Part shown: positions 44,034-53,058 of the stretch, one piece after another
How the letters are laid out: every line of letters starts with the position of its first letter
Numbering within the stretch: position 1 is the stretch's first letter
Source: Pseudochelatococcus lubricantis
Lineage (GTDB): Bacteria; Pseudomonadota; Alphaproteobacteria; Rhizobiales; Beijerinckiaceae
NCBI RefSeq assembly: GCF_011762225.1
Contig: NZ_JAASQI010000004.1
Location: 310,001-374,000 of the forward strand
Reading direction: 5' to 3'
DNA length: 64,000 nt
Program-made: the position numbers and the translations under genes
Notes under the pieces: model-generated
What the model saw: the letters and a program-made list of their open reading frames with translations, nothing else
Databases searched by the model: none
What the model was told of the DNA's origin: nothing

Positions 44034-44696
44034 ATGTATTCATGGGATTTTTCGGCGCTTCAGCCCTATTGGGGGCTGATCTGGAACGGGCTTGGCACGA
44101 CGGTCATCTACACGCTCGTCACGGTCGCCGCGGGCGCGGCCATCGGCCTCGTCGTCGGGATACTGCGCCTCAACGCCGCGCGCTGGCTGGACATCCTGCT
44201 GAGGGCCTACATCGAGGTGTTCCGCTGCACGCCGCTGCTGGTGCAGCTCGTGTGGGTCTATTACGCGCTGCCGGTGCTGATCGGCGTGGACATGTCCGCG
44301 GCCACGGCCTGTTTCATCACGCTCTCGCTCTATGCGGGTTCGTTCTATGCCGAAATCTTCCGTGGCGGCATCCTGGCCGTCGACAAGGGACAGTGGGAGG
44401 CCGGTAGGGCCATCGGCATGCGCCGGGGAAAAATTTTCCGGCGCATCATCCTGCCGCAGGCCGTACAGGTGATGATCCCCTCCCTGATCAACCAGACGGT
44501 CCTGCAGCTCAAGAACACATCGCTGGTATCCGTCGTCGCGGTGAGCGACCTGCTCTATCAGGGCTCGGTCATCACGGCGGCGAGCTACCGCCCGCTGGAG
44601 GTCTATACGGTCATCGCCGTGCTCTACTTCGCCGTCCTGTTTCCGCTGACGCTCGTCGCGGACCGCATCGAAGCCAGAATGGGAGCGCACAAATGA
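44034..44696 (+). CDS. Polar amino acid ABC transporter, permease
   Basis: A 220-residue HisM/GlnP-type inner-membrane permease with five predicted helices. The cytoplasmic EAA loop that contacts the ATPase is [20 protein letters not shown]. The conserved N-terminal [10 protein letters not shown] is present. Only one permease gene occurs, so the channel is probably a homodimer. Its stop overlaps the ATPase start by 4 bp. Confidence 0.9.
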   Translation: MYSWDFSALQPYWGLIWNGLGTTVIYTLVTVAAGAAIGLVVGILRLNAARWLDILLRAYIEVFRCTPLLVQLVWVYYALPVLIGVDMSAATACFITLSLYAGSFYAEIFRGGILAVDKGQWEAGRAIGMRRGKIFRRIILPQAVQVMIPSLINQTVLQLKNTSLVSVVAVSDLLYQGSVITAASYRPLEVYTVIAVLYFAVLFPLTLVADRIEARMGAHK

Positions 44697-45466
44697 ACGG
44701 TCAGCAACGGCCCATTCTCGTCGCCGAGGGCATCCACAAGTCCTTCGGCAACCTGCACGTTCTCAAGGGGGCGTCGCTCAAGGTCGCGCCCGGCGAGGTG
44801 GTCACGCTCATCGGCGCGAGCGGCTCGGGCAAATCGACGTTCCTGCGCTGCATGAACCTGCTGGAGACGCCGCAGGACGGCTTTCTGGAGATCAACGGCC
44901 GCCGCTTCGGCTTTTCGCAGACCGGCGCGCCGCCGCGCGACCGCGAACTCGTCGCGCTGCGCCGCGATGTCGGCATGGTTTTCCAGCACTTCAACCTGTT
45001 TCCGCACATGAAGGTGATCGATAACATCATCGAGGGGCCGGTTCAGGCGAAGGGCATCCCGATCGGCGAGGCGCGCGAACACGCGCTCGACCTGCTGTCG
45101 AAGGTGGGGCTCGCCGACAAGGCGGACGTCTTTCCCTCCAAGCTTTCGGGCGGGCAGAAGCAGCGCGTGGCCATTGCCCGCGCCCTCGCCATGAAGCCCG
45201 ATATCATGCTGTTCGACGAGCCGACCTCGGCGCTCGACCCCGAACTGGTGGGAGAGGTGCTGGGCGTCATCAGCGACCTCGCCCGCGACGGCATGACCAT
45301 GATCCTCGTCACGCACGAAATGGGCTTCGCGGCGGATGTCTCCACCCGCGTCGGATTCATGAACAACGGCGTCATGGCGGAAATTGGCACGCCGGACGAA
45401 ATCCTGCACCATCCGAAAAACGAGCGGCTCCGGAGCTTTCTCAACCGCTTTCACGCCAACCGCTGA
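44693..45466 (+). CDS. Polar amino acid ABC transporter, ATP-binding protein
   Basis: A 257-residue GlnQ/HisP-type ATPase. Walker A is GASGSGKST, the Q-loop is in [10 protein letters not shown], the ABC signature [16 protein letters not shown], Walker [15 protein letters not shown], and the switch histidine is in LVTHEMGFA. It powers the importer encoded immediately upstream (4-bp overlap). The following thiamine-diphosphate enzyme gene starts 45 bp further on, so the whole set is probably one transcript. Confidence 0.93.
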   Translation: MNGQQRPILVAEGIHKSFGNLHVLKGASLKVAPGEVVTLIGASGSGKSTFLRCMNLLETPQDGFLEINGRRFGFSQTGAPPRDRELVALRRDVGMVFQHFNLFPHMKVIDNIIEGPVQAKGIPIGEAREHALDLLSKVGLADKADVFPSKLSGGQKQRVAIARALAMKPDIMLFDEPTSALDPELVGEVLGVISDLARDGMTMILVTHEMGFAADVSTRVGFMNNGVMAEIGTPDEILHHPKNERLRSFLNRFHANR

Positions 45467-45511
45467 CGGGACGGCCAGGTCGTTTCCGCTCAATCTCGGG
45501 ATTTCAGTACA

Positions 45512-47203
45512 ATGAACATAACGAAAGGGAAGCGCAACGGCGGGCAGATACTCGTCGATGCGTTGCGCATTCACGGGGTGGACCGCGCATTCTGCGTGCC
45601 GGGGGAAAGCTATCTGGCCGTGCTCGATGCCCTCCATGACGCGCGCGACGCCATCGAGCTGATCGTCTGCCGGCAGGAGGGCGGCGCGTGCTACATGGCG
45701 GAGGCCTACGGAAAGCTGACGGGCAAGCCCGGCATCTGCTTCGTCACCCGCGGGCCGGGCGCGACGAACGCCTCCATCGGCGTCCACACCGCCTTTCAGG
45801 ACTCGACGCCGCTCATCCTCTTCATCGGTCAGGTCGCGCGCGATCAGGCCGAACGGGAGGCGTTTCAGGAGATCGACTACCGCCACATGTTCGGGCATCT
45901 GGCGAAATGGGTGGTGGAGATCGACGCCGCCGAGCGGATTCCGGAACTCGTGAGCCAGGCGTTCCACCGGGCGGTCAACGGGCGCCCCGGCCCCGTCGTG
46001 GTCGCGCTGCCCGAGGACATGCTGACGGATCTCGCGGAAGCGCGCGACGCGCCCGCCTATGTCCGCACCGAAATCCATCCCGGTCCCGACCAGTTGCAGG
46101 AGTTGCACGGACACCTGCAACAGGCGCAGCGCCCCCTCGTCGTCGTGGGCGGCGGCGGGTGGTCGCAGCAGTCCGTCGCCGACATCCGTGCCTTCAGCGA
46201 GGGGGCGGGCCTGCCGGTCGCGGCCTCCTTCCGCTGTCAGGACCTCTTCGACAACACGCATCCGCACTACGCGGGCGACCTCGGCATCGCGGCCGGACCC
46301 GGGCTTCTTGAGCGGGTCAGGAACAGCGACCTGCTGATCGCCGTCGGCGCCCGCCTCGGCGAGATGACGACGGGCGGCTACACGCTGCTCGACATTCCGG
46401 TGCCCCGCCAGCCGCTGGTGCACGTGCATCCGGGCGCGGAGGAACTGGGGCGCGTCTATCACCCGACGCTTGCCATCAACGCCAGCGTCGGCGCCTTCGC
46501 CCGGCGCGTGGCGGCGCTCGCGCCCGTCGACTGGTCATACCGGGAGGCGTGGCTGCGGGGGGCGAACGCGGACTATCTGGACAACCTCGCGCATCCGCGC
46601 GTTCCCGGCAACGTGCAGATGGGTGACATCATGGCGTGGCTGCGCGCGCACCTGCCCGCCGACGCCATCCTGACGACGGGCGCCGGGAACTACTCGTCCT
46701 GGGCACATCGTTTCTACCAGTACCGCACCTACCGCACGCAGCTCGGGCCGACGAACGGCTCCATGGGCTATGGCGTGCCGGCGGCCATCGCCGCCAAGCT
46801 CACCGACCGCGCGCGGACGGTGGTCGCCTTCGCCGGCGACGGCTGCTTCCTGATGAACGGGCAGGAGCTGGCGACGGCGGCGCAATACGACGCGCGCATC
46901 ATCGTGCTCGTCATCAACAACGGCATGTACGGCACCATCCGCATGCATCAGGAGCGCCACTATCCCGGGCGCGTCTCCGGAACGCAGCTCACCAACCCGG
47001 ATTTCGCGGCCCTTGCCCGGGCCTACGGCCTGCACGGCGAAACGGTGGAGGACACCGCCGCCTTCGCCCCCGCTTTCGAACGCGCCGAACAGTCCGGCAA
47101 GCCCGCGCTGATCGAAATCCGCATCGATCCCGAGGCGCTGACACCGCGCCAGAGCCTGAGCCAGATTCGCGAGCAGGCGCTCGCGAAGGGCGGCGCGGCC
47201 TGA
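45512..47203 (+). CDS. Thiamine diphosphate-dependent enzyme, acetolactate synthase-like
   Basis: A 563-residue enzyme with the three-domain pyruvate-oxidase-type architecture: an N-terminal pyrimidine-binding domain with catalytic Glu56 in VCRQEGGACYMAEAYG, a central FAD/structural domain, and a C-terminal diphosphate-binding domain with the GDG...NN motif (GDGCFLMNGQEL...VLVINNG, from about residue 442). Such enzymes decarboxylate a 2-oxo acid and either release the aldehyde or add it to an acceptor. Because neighbouring genes all converge on a 2-oxo acid, a decarboxylase or carboligase role on that compound is inferred. It is not a clear IlvB: no small subunit gene is present. No strong ribosome-binding site was seen. 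Confidence 0.85.
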   Translation: MNITKGKRNGGQILVDALRIHGVDRAFCVPGESYLAVLDALHDARDAIELIVCRQEGGACYMAEAYGKLTGKPGICFVTRGPGATNASIGVHTAFQDSTPLILFIGQVARDQAEREAFQEIDYRHMFGHLAKWVVEIDAAERIPELVSQAFHRAVNGRPGPVVVALPEDMLTDLAEARDAPAYVRTEIHPGPDQLQELHGHLQQAQRPLVVVGGGGWSQQSVADIRAFSEGAGLPVAASFRCQDLFDNTHPHYAGDLGIAAGPGLLERVRNSDLLIAVGARLGEMTTGGYTLLDIPVPRQPLVHVHPGAEELGRVYHPTLAINASVGAFARRVAALAPVDWSYREAWLRGANADYLDNLAHPRVPGNVQMGDIMAWLRAHLPADAILTTGAGNYSSWAHRFYQYRTYRTQLGPTNGSMGYGVPAAIAAKLTDRARTVVAFAGDGCFLMNGQELATAAQYDARIIVLVINNGMYGTIRMHQERHYPGRVSGTQLTNPDFAALARAYGLHGETVEDTAAFAPAFERAEQSGKPALIEIRIDPEALTPRQSLSQIREQALAKGGAA

Positions 47204-47354
47204 GGCGGAAAACAGCGGGATCGGGAGGGTGCCTCGCCGAAAAGCCCTCCCGGTCCCTCGCTTCCCCGCGCCGGGTTCTGTATCTTGCACCCGGGTGCCC
47301 TGCCGGCATGGCATCCGGACGCAAAATCGCGACGCGACCGGCGAGCGGCATGCA

Positions 47355-48197
47355 ATGGCCAGAATACTCGTTTTGGGACATGTCCATCACGACCGGGTGT
47401 GGCGGCTCGACAGGCCGCTCGTGTCCGGCGCGCGCCTCCACTGGCAGACGCGGGAAACACGGCTCGGTGGTGGCGGCTTCAACACAGCCAGCGCACTGCG
47501 CAACCTCGGTCATGACGTCGTACTGGCCACGGCGCTGACGGACGACGCCGGCGGGCACGCGGCCATCGCCGCGCTGCGCCGGCTGGGCATCGATACGCGC
47601 CATGTCCGGCTCGTCGCGGGTGAGACGCAGCTTGTGGAAATCCTTCTCGATCCAGAGGGCGAACGGACGATCGTCTTCTCCGCCAGCCACGTCCGCCCCG
47701 CGATACCGGTGCCGGCGAACGCGGATTTCGACGCAGCCTACATCAACGCGCGGGCCTATGACGAAGCCGGCCTCGCGGCGCTCGAAAGCCTGCCGCTGGT
47801 CGTGGCGCAGTTTCCCCTGTCACAGGCCATGCCAATGCCCGCGACCGTCGTGGTGGGATCGCGGGCGGACCTCGCGCCGCGTGCCGCGTCCGACCTGTGG
47901 CCGGCGGCGGAGAGGGTCACCGGCGGGCGGGCGGAGTGGCTCGTGCTGACGGACGGGCCAGGCCCGGTCACGGTCACGGACGGCCGGAGCGAAGCCCTCG
48001 CCCCCGTGCCGCGCCGCCTCGACCTGCCGGACATGACCGGTGCGGGCGACTGCTTCGCCGCCGGCCTCGTCGCCGCGCTCGCCGGGCGCTCGGCTCTCGA
48101 CATTGGTCTCCTGCTGGAAGCGGCCGGCGAGGCGAACGCCGCCACGGCGCGCCTGCTGGCCGACCGTGACCGCGTCTTGCCACCCGTCCTTCTTTGA
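47355..48197 (+). CDS. PfkB/ribokinase-family sugar kinase
   Basis: A 280-residue kinase of the ribokinase fold. The N-terminal signature LGGGGFNTASALRNLGHDVV follows the opening GHVHHDRVWRL, and the C-terminal PfkB signature with the catalytic Asp is MTGAGDCFAAGLVAAL. It phosphorylates a sugar, nucleoside or small polyol; the substrate is not identifiable. ATG 47355 fits the family start. It lies 151 bp after the thiamine-diphosphate enzyme on the same strand, and is convergent with the polyphosphate kinase gene (10-bp gap). Whether it belongs to the amino-acid island is uncertain. Confidence 0.85.
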   Translation: MARILVLGHVHHDRVWRLDRPLVSGARLHWQTRETRLGGGGFNTASALRNLGHDVVLATALTDDAGGHAAIAALRRLGIDTRHVRLVAGETQLVEILLDPEGERTIVFSASHVRPAIPVPANADFDAAYINARAYDEAGLAALESLPLVVAQFPLSQAMPMPATVVVGSRADLAPRAASDLWPAAERVTGGRAEWLVLTDGPGPVTVTDGRSEALAPVPRRLDLPDMTGAGDCFAAGLVAALAGRSALDIGLLLEAAGEANAATARLLADRDRVLPPVLL

Positions 48198-48206
48198 CCC
48201 GGAACG

Positions 48207-49715
48207 CTACGACAGGGCGAGTTCCAGGCGATCGGCGACCGTGTTCAGCACTGTGACACGTGCGTAGCGCTTGTCGACGGCGGGCACCAGCGTCCATGGC
48301 GCGAGCGGCGTGGATGTGCGGTCCACCATGTCGGTGACGGCTTCCTCGTAAAGATCCCACTTCTCGCGGTTGCGCCAGTCCTCATCCGTGATCTTGAACT
48401 GCTTGTAGGGCGTGTCCGCACGCTCCTCGAAGCGGCGAAGCTGCTCTTCCGGGCTGATCGCCAGCCAGAACTTGAGGACGATATAGCCGTTGCGCGTCAA
48501 CTGGCGCTCGAAGGCGTTGATCTCCCCGTAGGCGCGCGTCCAGTCCGCGACCGAGGCAAAGCCCTCGACGCGCTCCACGAGCACGCGGCCATACCAGCTA
48601 CGGTCGAAAACAGCCGTCCTGCCTCTGCGCGGGATGTTGCGCCAGAATCGCCAGAGATAGGGACGGGCGAGTTCCTCGTCGGACGGAGCGGCGACGGCGT
48701 GCACGCGGAAGTCGCGCGGGTCGAGCGCCTGCCGGAGGCGGCGGATGCAGCCGCCCTTGCCGGCAGCGTCGTTGCCCTCGAACACACAGACGAGGCCGCG
48801 TTTGCGGAACGCCTCGGACGAGGTCAGCTCGAAGATGCGGCGCTGATCCTCCCTGAGGCGGTGCTTGTAGTCCTTCGGATCGACGGTCTTCGTCAGATCG
48901 ATGGCGCCGACGATCGATGGGCGCGGCAGCGGCCGTGTGGCGACCGGGGAGAGCACCCCGGCCCCCGGCGTCGCCTCGGCCGGAGCCTTCGGTTCGGCGG
49001 CCGCGAAAGTTGCGCGCATGAGGGCCAGCAGCGCCCGGCCGACGGCAACGTCGCGGTAGCGGGCGTCGGCGGCGGGCACGACGACCCACGGCACCGCATC
49101 CGGCGAGACGAGCTGGGCCACTTCCTTCGCGGCCTCATGCAGGCGCTTCTTGTTGTGGGCGGCCGGCACGTCCGCCCATTCCTGCACCAGCGGGTGGCCG
49201 AAGCCGCTTTTGCCGCGCGCCTTGCGATAGCGCCGCTCGGCCTCATCCGGATTGAGGTGCAGCCACAGCTTGAGCACGCGGACTCCTTCATGGCCCAGCA
49301 TGGTCTCATGCTCGCGCGCCACCGCCACGGAGCCGAGAAAACCCTCGCGGTTCAGATGGCCGAGCGCCCGCTCGCGCAACATCAAATGATACCACGAGCC
49401 CAGCACGGCGGCGACGCGCCCCTTGGCCGGCACGCCGCGCCAGTAGTACCATTCCTTCGGCCAGTCGTTATTGGTTTTGTCGCGGATATCGATGCCGATC
49501 GTTTCGAGATAGCGCGGATCGAGCCACTCGTAGAGCCGGTTCAGCACTTCGCCCTTCCCGGCGCCGTCGGCGCCGTTGATCAGGATCATGATGCTGTGGG
49601 TGCCGCGCTCCTGCATCTCCCGCTGGGCATCGAGCAGCTCGTTACGAAGCTGCGCCTCGATTTCCTTGAACTCCTCCTTGCCCAGCTTGTGTTCCAGCCT
49701 GACTGAATCGAACAC
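48207..49715 (-). CDS. pap: Polyphosphate:AMP phosphotransferase (two-domain PPK2)
   Basis: A 502-residue class II PPK2 with two fused kinase-like domains. Each has a Walker A: INGADGAGKGE near residue 50 and FEGNDAAGKGG near residue 315. The C-terminal domain also keeps the Walker B/lid motif VFDRSWYGRVLVERVEGF. The family makes ADP from AMP and polyphosphate. GTG at 49715 was chosen because GGGGGGAG lies just upstream; an in-frame ATG at 49760 abuts a large hairpin and has no ribosome-binding site. The gene lies directly downstream of the V/A-ATPase operon, separated only by that hairpin. Confidence 0.88.
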   Translation of the reverse strand: MFDSVRLEHKLGKEEFKEIEAQLRNELLDAQREMQERGTHSIMILINGADGAGKGEVLNRLYEWLDPRYLETIGIDIRDKTNNDWPKEWYYWRGVPAKGRVAAVLGSWYHLMLRERALGHLNREGFLGSVAVAREHETMLGHEGVRVLKLWLHLNPDEAERRYRKARGKSGFGHPLVQEWADVPAAHNKKRLHEAAKEVAQLVSPDAVPWVVVPAADARYRDVAVGRALLALMRATFAAAEPKAPAEATPGAGVLSPVATRPLPRPSIVGAIDLTKTVDPKDYKHRLREDQRRIFELTSSEAFRKRGLVCVFEGNDAAGKGGCIRRLRQALDPRDFRVHAVAAPSDEELARPYLWRFWRNIPRRGRTAVFDRSWYGRVLVERVEGFASVADWTRAYGEINAFERQLTRNGYIVLKFWLAISPEEQLRRFEERADTPYKQFKITDEDWRNREKWDLYEEAVTDMVDRTSTPLAPWTLVPAVDKRYARVTVLNTVADRLELALS

Positions 49716-49762
49716 GGTTCTCCCCCCTTTCTTGTTATTGAGCCGGGAAAATTTCTTCATGT

Positions 49763-49810
49763 TAAAGCGCGTTCCGATCAGATGGAAGCATCTGATCGGA
49801 ACGCGCTTTA
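49763..49810. repeat. Mosaic palindromic element, module 2 (V/A-ATPase operon 3' end)
   Basis: A perfect 22-bp stem (49763-49784 and 49789-49810) closes on a GAAG tetraloop between the stop of the ATPase A-subunit gene and the polyphosphate kinase gene. The right arm contains CATCTGATCGGAACGCGCT, found identically at 62499-62517. It should terminate or insulate the ATPase operon transcript. Confidence 0.82.
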
Positions 49811-49814
49811 GGCG

Positions 49815-51650
49815 TCAACTAACCGGCGCGGCGGCGTCGAGCTTCGCGATTTCGTCGAGCAGGCGCGTGGCCTCGTTGGATCCGGGCGCGGCGTAGTTGT
49901 AGTTCTTGAACAGGCCGGTAAGCTTCGTGAAATGGCGGCGCACCGCGTCCTTGTCCTCGAAGCCGTAGGGGCGGGTGGCGACGGAGTAGACGAGCGAGAA
50001 CAGCTCCTTCTGCCGCTCCGGCGAGGCCGAGGAGTCAATCGGGTCGAAGGCGTCCTGCTGGAGGAATACCATGTCGACGAAGCGCGCCGCCTCGGCGGTG
50101 ACGAAGTCGTCGGTGCTGATGCCCTCCTCGCCCGCCACCTGCTCCATGCGGGCGATCTCGTCGCCGCGCCGCAGCAGTTCGATGAGTTCGGTCACCTGCC
50201 CGCTCCAGCCGGCGCCCATGTGCTCCGTGTACCAGCCTTCGAGCTGCTGCCGGTAGCGCGACCACGACTGCAACGGGTCGATGGCCGGATAGAAGCGCTT
50301 GTAGGCGCGGTCGTAGGACAGGCCGAGAAAGCACTTGACGGCGGCGAGCGTCGACTGCGTCACCGGCTCCTCGAAATTGCCGCCCGCGGGCGACACCGCG
50401 CCGATGATGGTCAGCGCCCCCTTGTCGCCGTCGTTGGTGGCGAGCACGCCGGCGCGCTCATAGACGCCCTTGATCGCGCTGTCGAGATAGGCGGGGAAGG
50501 CTTCCTCGCCGGGGATTTCCTCCAGACGCCCGGAAATCTCGCGCATGGCCTGAGCCCAGCGCGACGAACTGTCGGCGATCATCAGGGTGCGCAGGCCCAT
50601 CTGGCGGTAGTACTCGCCGATAGTAATGCCTGTGTAGATCGAGGCCTCGCGCGAGGCGACCGGCATCGACGACGTGTTGCACACGATCACCGTGCGGTCC
50701 ATCAGCGAGTTGCCGGTGCGCGGGTCGGTGAGCTGCGGAAACTCGGTGATCGTCTCCACGACCTCGCCGGCGCGCTCGCCGCAGGCGACGAGAATGACCA
50801 CGTCGACATCGGAATGGCGGGCGAGGAGGTTGAGCAGCACCGTCTTGCCCGCGCCGAACGGGCCGGGGATGCAGGCCGCCCCGCCCTGCACGACGGGGAA
50901 GAAGGCGTCGATGATGCGCTGGGTCGTCACCATCGGCTCGTGCGGATAGAGACGGGTGGAATAGCCCTTCGCCAGCAGCCGGCGCGGCAGCGCCTCGCGC
51001 ACGGGCCACTCCTGCTCCATGGTGATGGTGCGGCTCGCGCCCGAATCCGCCTTGAGGCGCGCGAGCGGTTCGTCGATGGTCATGGAGCCGTCGCGGATCC
51101 AGTCGATCGTCACCGTCTCGTCGAGGCCGAACGGCACCATGATCTTGTGGGTGATCGGCCCTTCCGGCACGAGGCCGAGCACGTCGCCCGCCTTCACCCT
51201 GTCGCCGACCCGCCGCGTGGCGGTGAAGGCCCATTTCGCTACCCTGTCGAGGCCCGGCACCTCGACGCCGCGCGGCAGGAACACGCCATGCCCTGCCGCC
51301 AGCCCTTCCAGCGGATTCTGGAGGCCGTCGTAGACCTGTCCCAGCAGGCCGGGGCCGAGGCGGATCGACAACTGGCGGCCAGTCTGCTCAACGGGGTCGC
51401 CGAGGCCGACGCCGACCGTGCTCTCGAACACCTGCGCGTCGGCGGTGTCGCCCTGCACGCGCAGCACCTCGCCCTTCAGCCGCTGGTCAGGCGCGCGGGC
51501 GGGACGGATGTAGATCACCTCGTTCTTCACCAGGCGGCCCTCGTCGGGGTCGTTCAGCCGCAGGCGGATGATGTCCTCCTGCACCGCGACCACGGTCGCC
51601 GTCGGCGTCGCGACGCGGGATGAGCTGTCGGCGGAAACTGGTCCGGTCAT
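49815..51650 (-). CDS. atpA: V/A-type ATPase catalytic subunit A
   Basis: A 611-residue catalytic subunit of the V1/A1 sector. Walker A is GPFGAGKT at residues 263-270, followed by the Walker B region VVILVACGERAGEVVETITEF, with the family's extra non-homologous region (about 115-190: GVFLPRGVEVPGL). The ADSSSRWAQAMREISGRLEEIPGEEAFPAYL stretch is represented by SSRWAQAMREISGRLE. The ATG at 51650 overlaps the DUF2764 gene by 4 bp; a much longer in-frame extension was rejected as non-family sequence. It is the last gene of the operon, whereas in many operons A immediately precedes B. Confidence 0.93.
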   Translation of the reverse strand: MTGPVSADSSSRVATPTATVVAVQEDIIRLRLNDPDEGRLVKNEVIYIRPARAPDQRLKGEVLRVQGDTADAQVFESTVGVGLGDPVEQTGRQLSIRLGPGLLGQVYDGLQNPLEGLAAGHGVFLPRGVEVPGLDRVAKWAFTATRRVGDRVKAGDVLGLVPEGPITHKIMVPFGLDETVTIDWIRDGSMTIDEPLARLKADSGASRTITMEQEWPVREALPRRLLAKGYSTRLYPHEPMVTTQRIIDAFFPVVQGGAACIPGPFGAGKTVLLNLLARHSDVDVVILVACGERAGEVVETITEFPQLTDPRTGNSLMDRTVIVCNTSSMPVASREASIYTGITIGEYYRQMGLRTLMIADSSSRWAQAMREISGRLEEIPGEEAFPAYLDSAIKGVYERAGVLATNDGDKGALTIIGAVSPAGGNFEEPVTQSTLAAVKCFLGLSYDRAYKRFYPAIDPLQSWSRYRQQLEGWYTEHMGAGWSGQVTELIELLRRGDEIARMEQVAGEEGISTDDFVTAEAARFVDMVFLQQDAFDPIDSSASPERQKELFSLVYSVATRPYGFEDKDAVRRHFTKLTGLFKNYNYAAPGSNEATRLLDEIAKLDAAAPVS

Positions 51651-52345
51651 GTCACGGCCTCGCGGTTGGGAAGGGCGTCGTCGAGCGCCTCGTCGAGCAG
51701 GCGGGTGAAGCGCGATGTGGCGGCGGCGGTGTCGTATTGCGCCCAGTTGTTCACGATGGCCCAACGCAGCAGATAGATGGCGACGGCTTCGATATCGAAG
51801 GAATGCGCATCCGCGTAACGCCCGGCCGCGGTCCACACCGCCTGCAGGATCACCCGTTCGAGGCCGGCGGTGTCGCCGCTCTCCAGCTTCTCGCGCGCCA
51901 GCCCCACCCACGGAAAGGCGCGCGCGATGCCGAAAGCCGGGTCGCTCCAGTTGGCGCGGATCGTGTTCACGAAGCGGCCGTAGCCCCAGCGCACATGGGC
52001 GGCGGGCGCATCCTCCCCGGCGTGCCGGCGGCGCAGGGCGGCGATGACGGTGCGGATTTCCAGCCTGTCACGTACCAGATCGCGAAGAACTTCGCTCTCC
52101 AGCGAGGCGACCACCTGCTCCGCGCGCGCAAGCACGGTCGCGTCCTCGTCCTCCGCCTGGATGCGCTCCCACGCGATGATGCCGGCCATGGCCTCCAGCT
52201 GCGCCCGGTCCTGCGGCGTCAGTATCGCCAGCCGCTCCTCGATCTGAAGCCAGTTTATCGGCGGGGATTGCGCCTCCAGGAACCCGCCAAGATCGGGCAG
52301 GCTCGCCACCAGCATGACGTAGGGGTCCGCCCGCGACCCGTTCAT
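51647..52345 (-). CDS. DUF2764 protein, putative V/A-ATPase stalk component
   Basis: A 232-residue helical protein. The start PYVMLVASLPDLGGF followed by EERLAILTPQDRAQLEAM matches the DUF2764 family, whose genes sit between E and A in Bacteroidetes-type V/A-ATPase operons. It overlaps both the E gene (4 bp) and the A gene (4 bp), so its product is made in step with them. Its size and position suggest it replaces subunit C, the socket joining the rotor to the membrane ring, but this is an inference from context. A search for the C fold would decide. Confidence 0.75.
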   Translation of the reverse strand: MNGSRADPYVMLVASLPDLGGFLEAQSPPINWLQIEERLAILTPQDRAQLEAMAGIIAWERIQAEDEDATVLARAEQVVASLESEVLRDLVRDRLEIRTVIAALRRRHAGEDAPAAHVRWGYGRFVNTIRANWSDPAFGIARAFPWVGLAREKLESGDTAGLERVILQAVWTAAGRYADAHSFDIEAVAIYLLRWAIVNNWAQYDTAAATSRFTRLLDEALDDALPNREAVT

Positions 52346-53034
52346 TTCACGACGCCTTCCAGCAGCGCGCGGAATCGCGGCTGCAGATGGGCGAGGATCA
52401 TGTCCGCCACCGCCTGATCCGTGAGATCGACGGAGACGCCCCTGTCCAGAAGCTGGATGCGCAGCCCGCCGGCATCGTCGTCCGCGCGCGCGAAGGTCAC
52501 GCCCTCGCGCAGCATGGCGGCGGCGGAGGCGGCGGCGAAATGCGTCAGCGATCCCTCCTTCAGCTCCTCGGGCCGGCGGCGCAATTCGTCGAGCCCCACG
52601 GCTGCGCGCGGCAGCTGGAACACTACTTCCTGCGAGCGGTCCACGCCCGCCTCCTCCCGCACGCGCCCGGCGACGGCCAGGATCATGCGTTTCAGCAGCT
52701 CCTCGTCGCGCATGGCGGCGGAAACCGTCTTGGCGACGTCGCCCGCGAAACGGCGCGAGAGATAGTCCTTGAGGTCCAGCACGGTATCGCGGGCGGCGGC
52801 CTTCAGCGCATCCTCGCCGGCGCGCTGAAGGTTGGCGGCCTCGCGGCGCGCCTTTTCCAGCATGCCGGCGGCCTGCTCCTCCGCCTCTTCGACGGTGGCG
52901 CGGGCCAGCACCTGCGCCTCGCCGACGATGCGCTCCGCCTCGGTGCGGCCGGCACCCACGCCCTCATCCCGCAGGCGGGCGATCAGCGCCTCGACGCCCG
53001 ATGCCGTGCGCTGCGCTCCTGTCTTTTCAGCCAT
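52342..53034 (-). CDS. atpE: V/A-type ATPase peripheral stalk subunit E
   Basis: A 230-residue protein with a long alanine/glutamate-rich N-terminal helix (about residues 12-100: AEEQAAGMLEKARREAANLQ) expected to form the peripheral-stalk coiled coil, then a compact C-terminal domain that caps subunit B. This is the layout of AtpE/NtpE. No separate G/H-type stalk gene is seen, so the partner helix is either encoded elsewhere or supplied by another subunit. Genes K and E are 24 bp apart. Confidence 0.8.
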   Translation of the reverse strand: MAEKTGAQRTASGVEALIARLRDEGVGAGRTEAERIVGEAQVLARATVEEAEEQAAGMLEKARREAANLQRAGEDALKAAARDTVLDLKDYLSRRFAGDVAKTVSAAMRDEELLKRMILAVAGRVREEAGVDRSQEVVFQLPRAAVGLDELRRRPEELKEGSLTHFAAASAAAMLREGVTFARADDDAGGLRIQLLDRGVSVDLTDQAVADMILAHLQPRFRALLEGVVK

Positions 53035-53058
53035 GTGGCTCCCCTCCCCGTTGCGGGA

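Noticed and set aside
49716-49760. ATG start for the polyphosphate kinase at 49760
   Set aside because: It lies directly against a 22-bp hairpin with no ribosome-binding site, whereas the GTG at 49715 follows GGGGGGAG.
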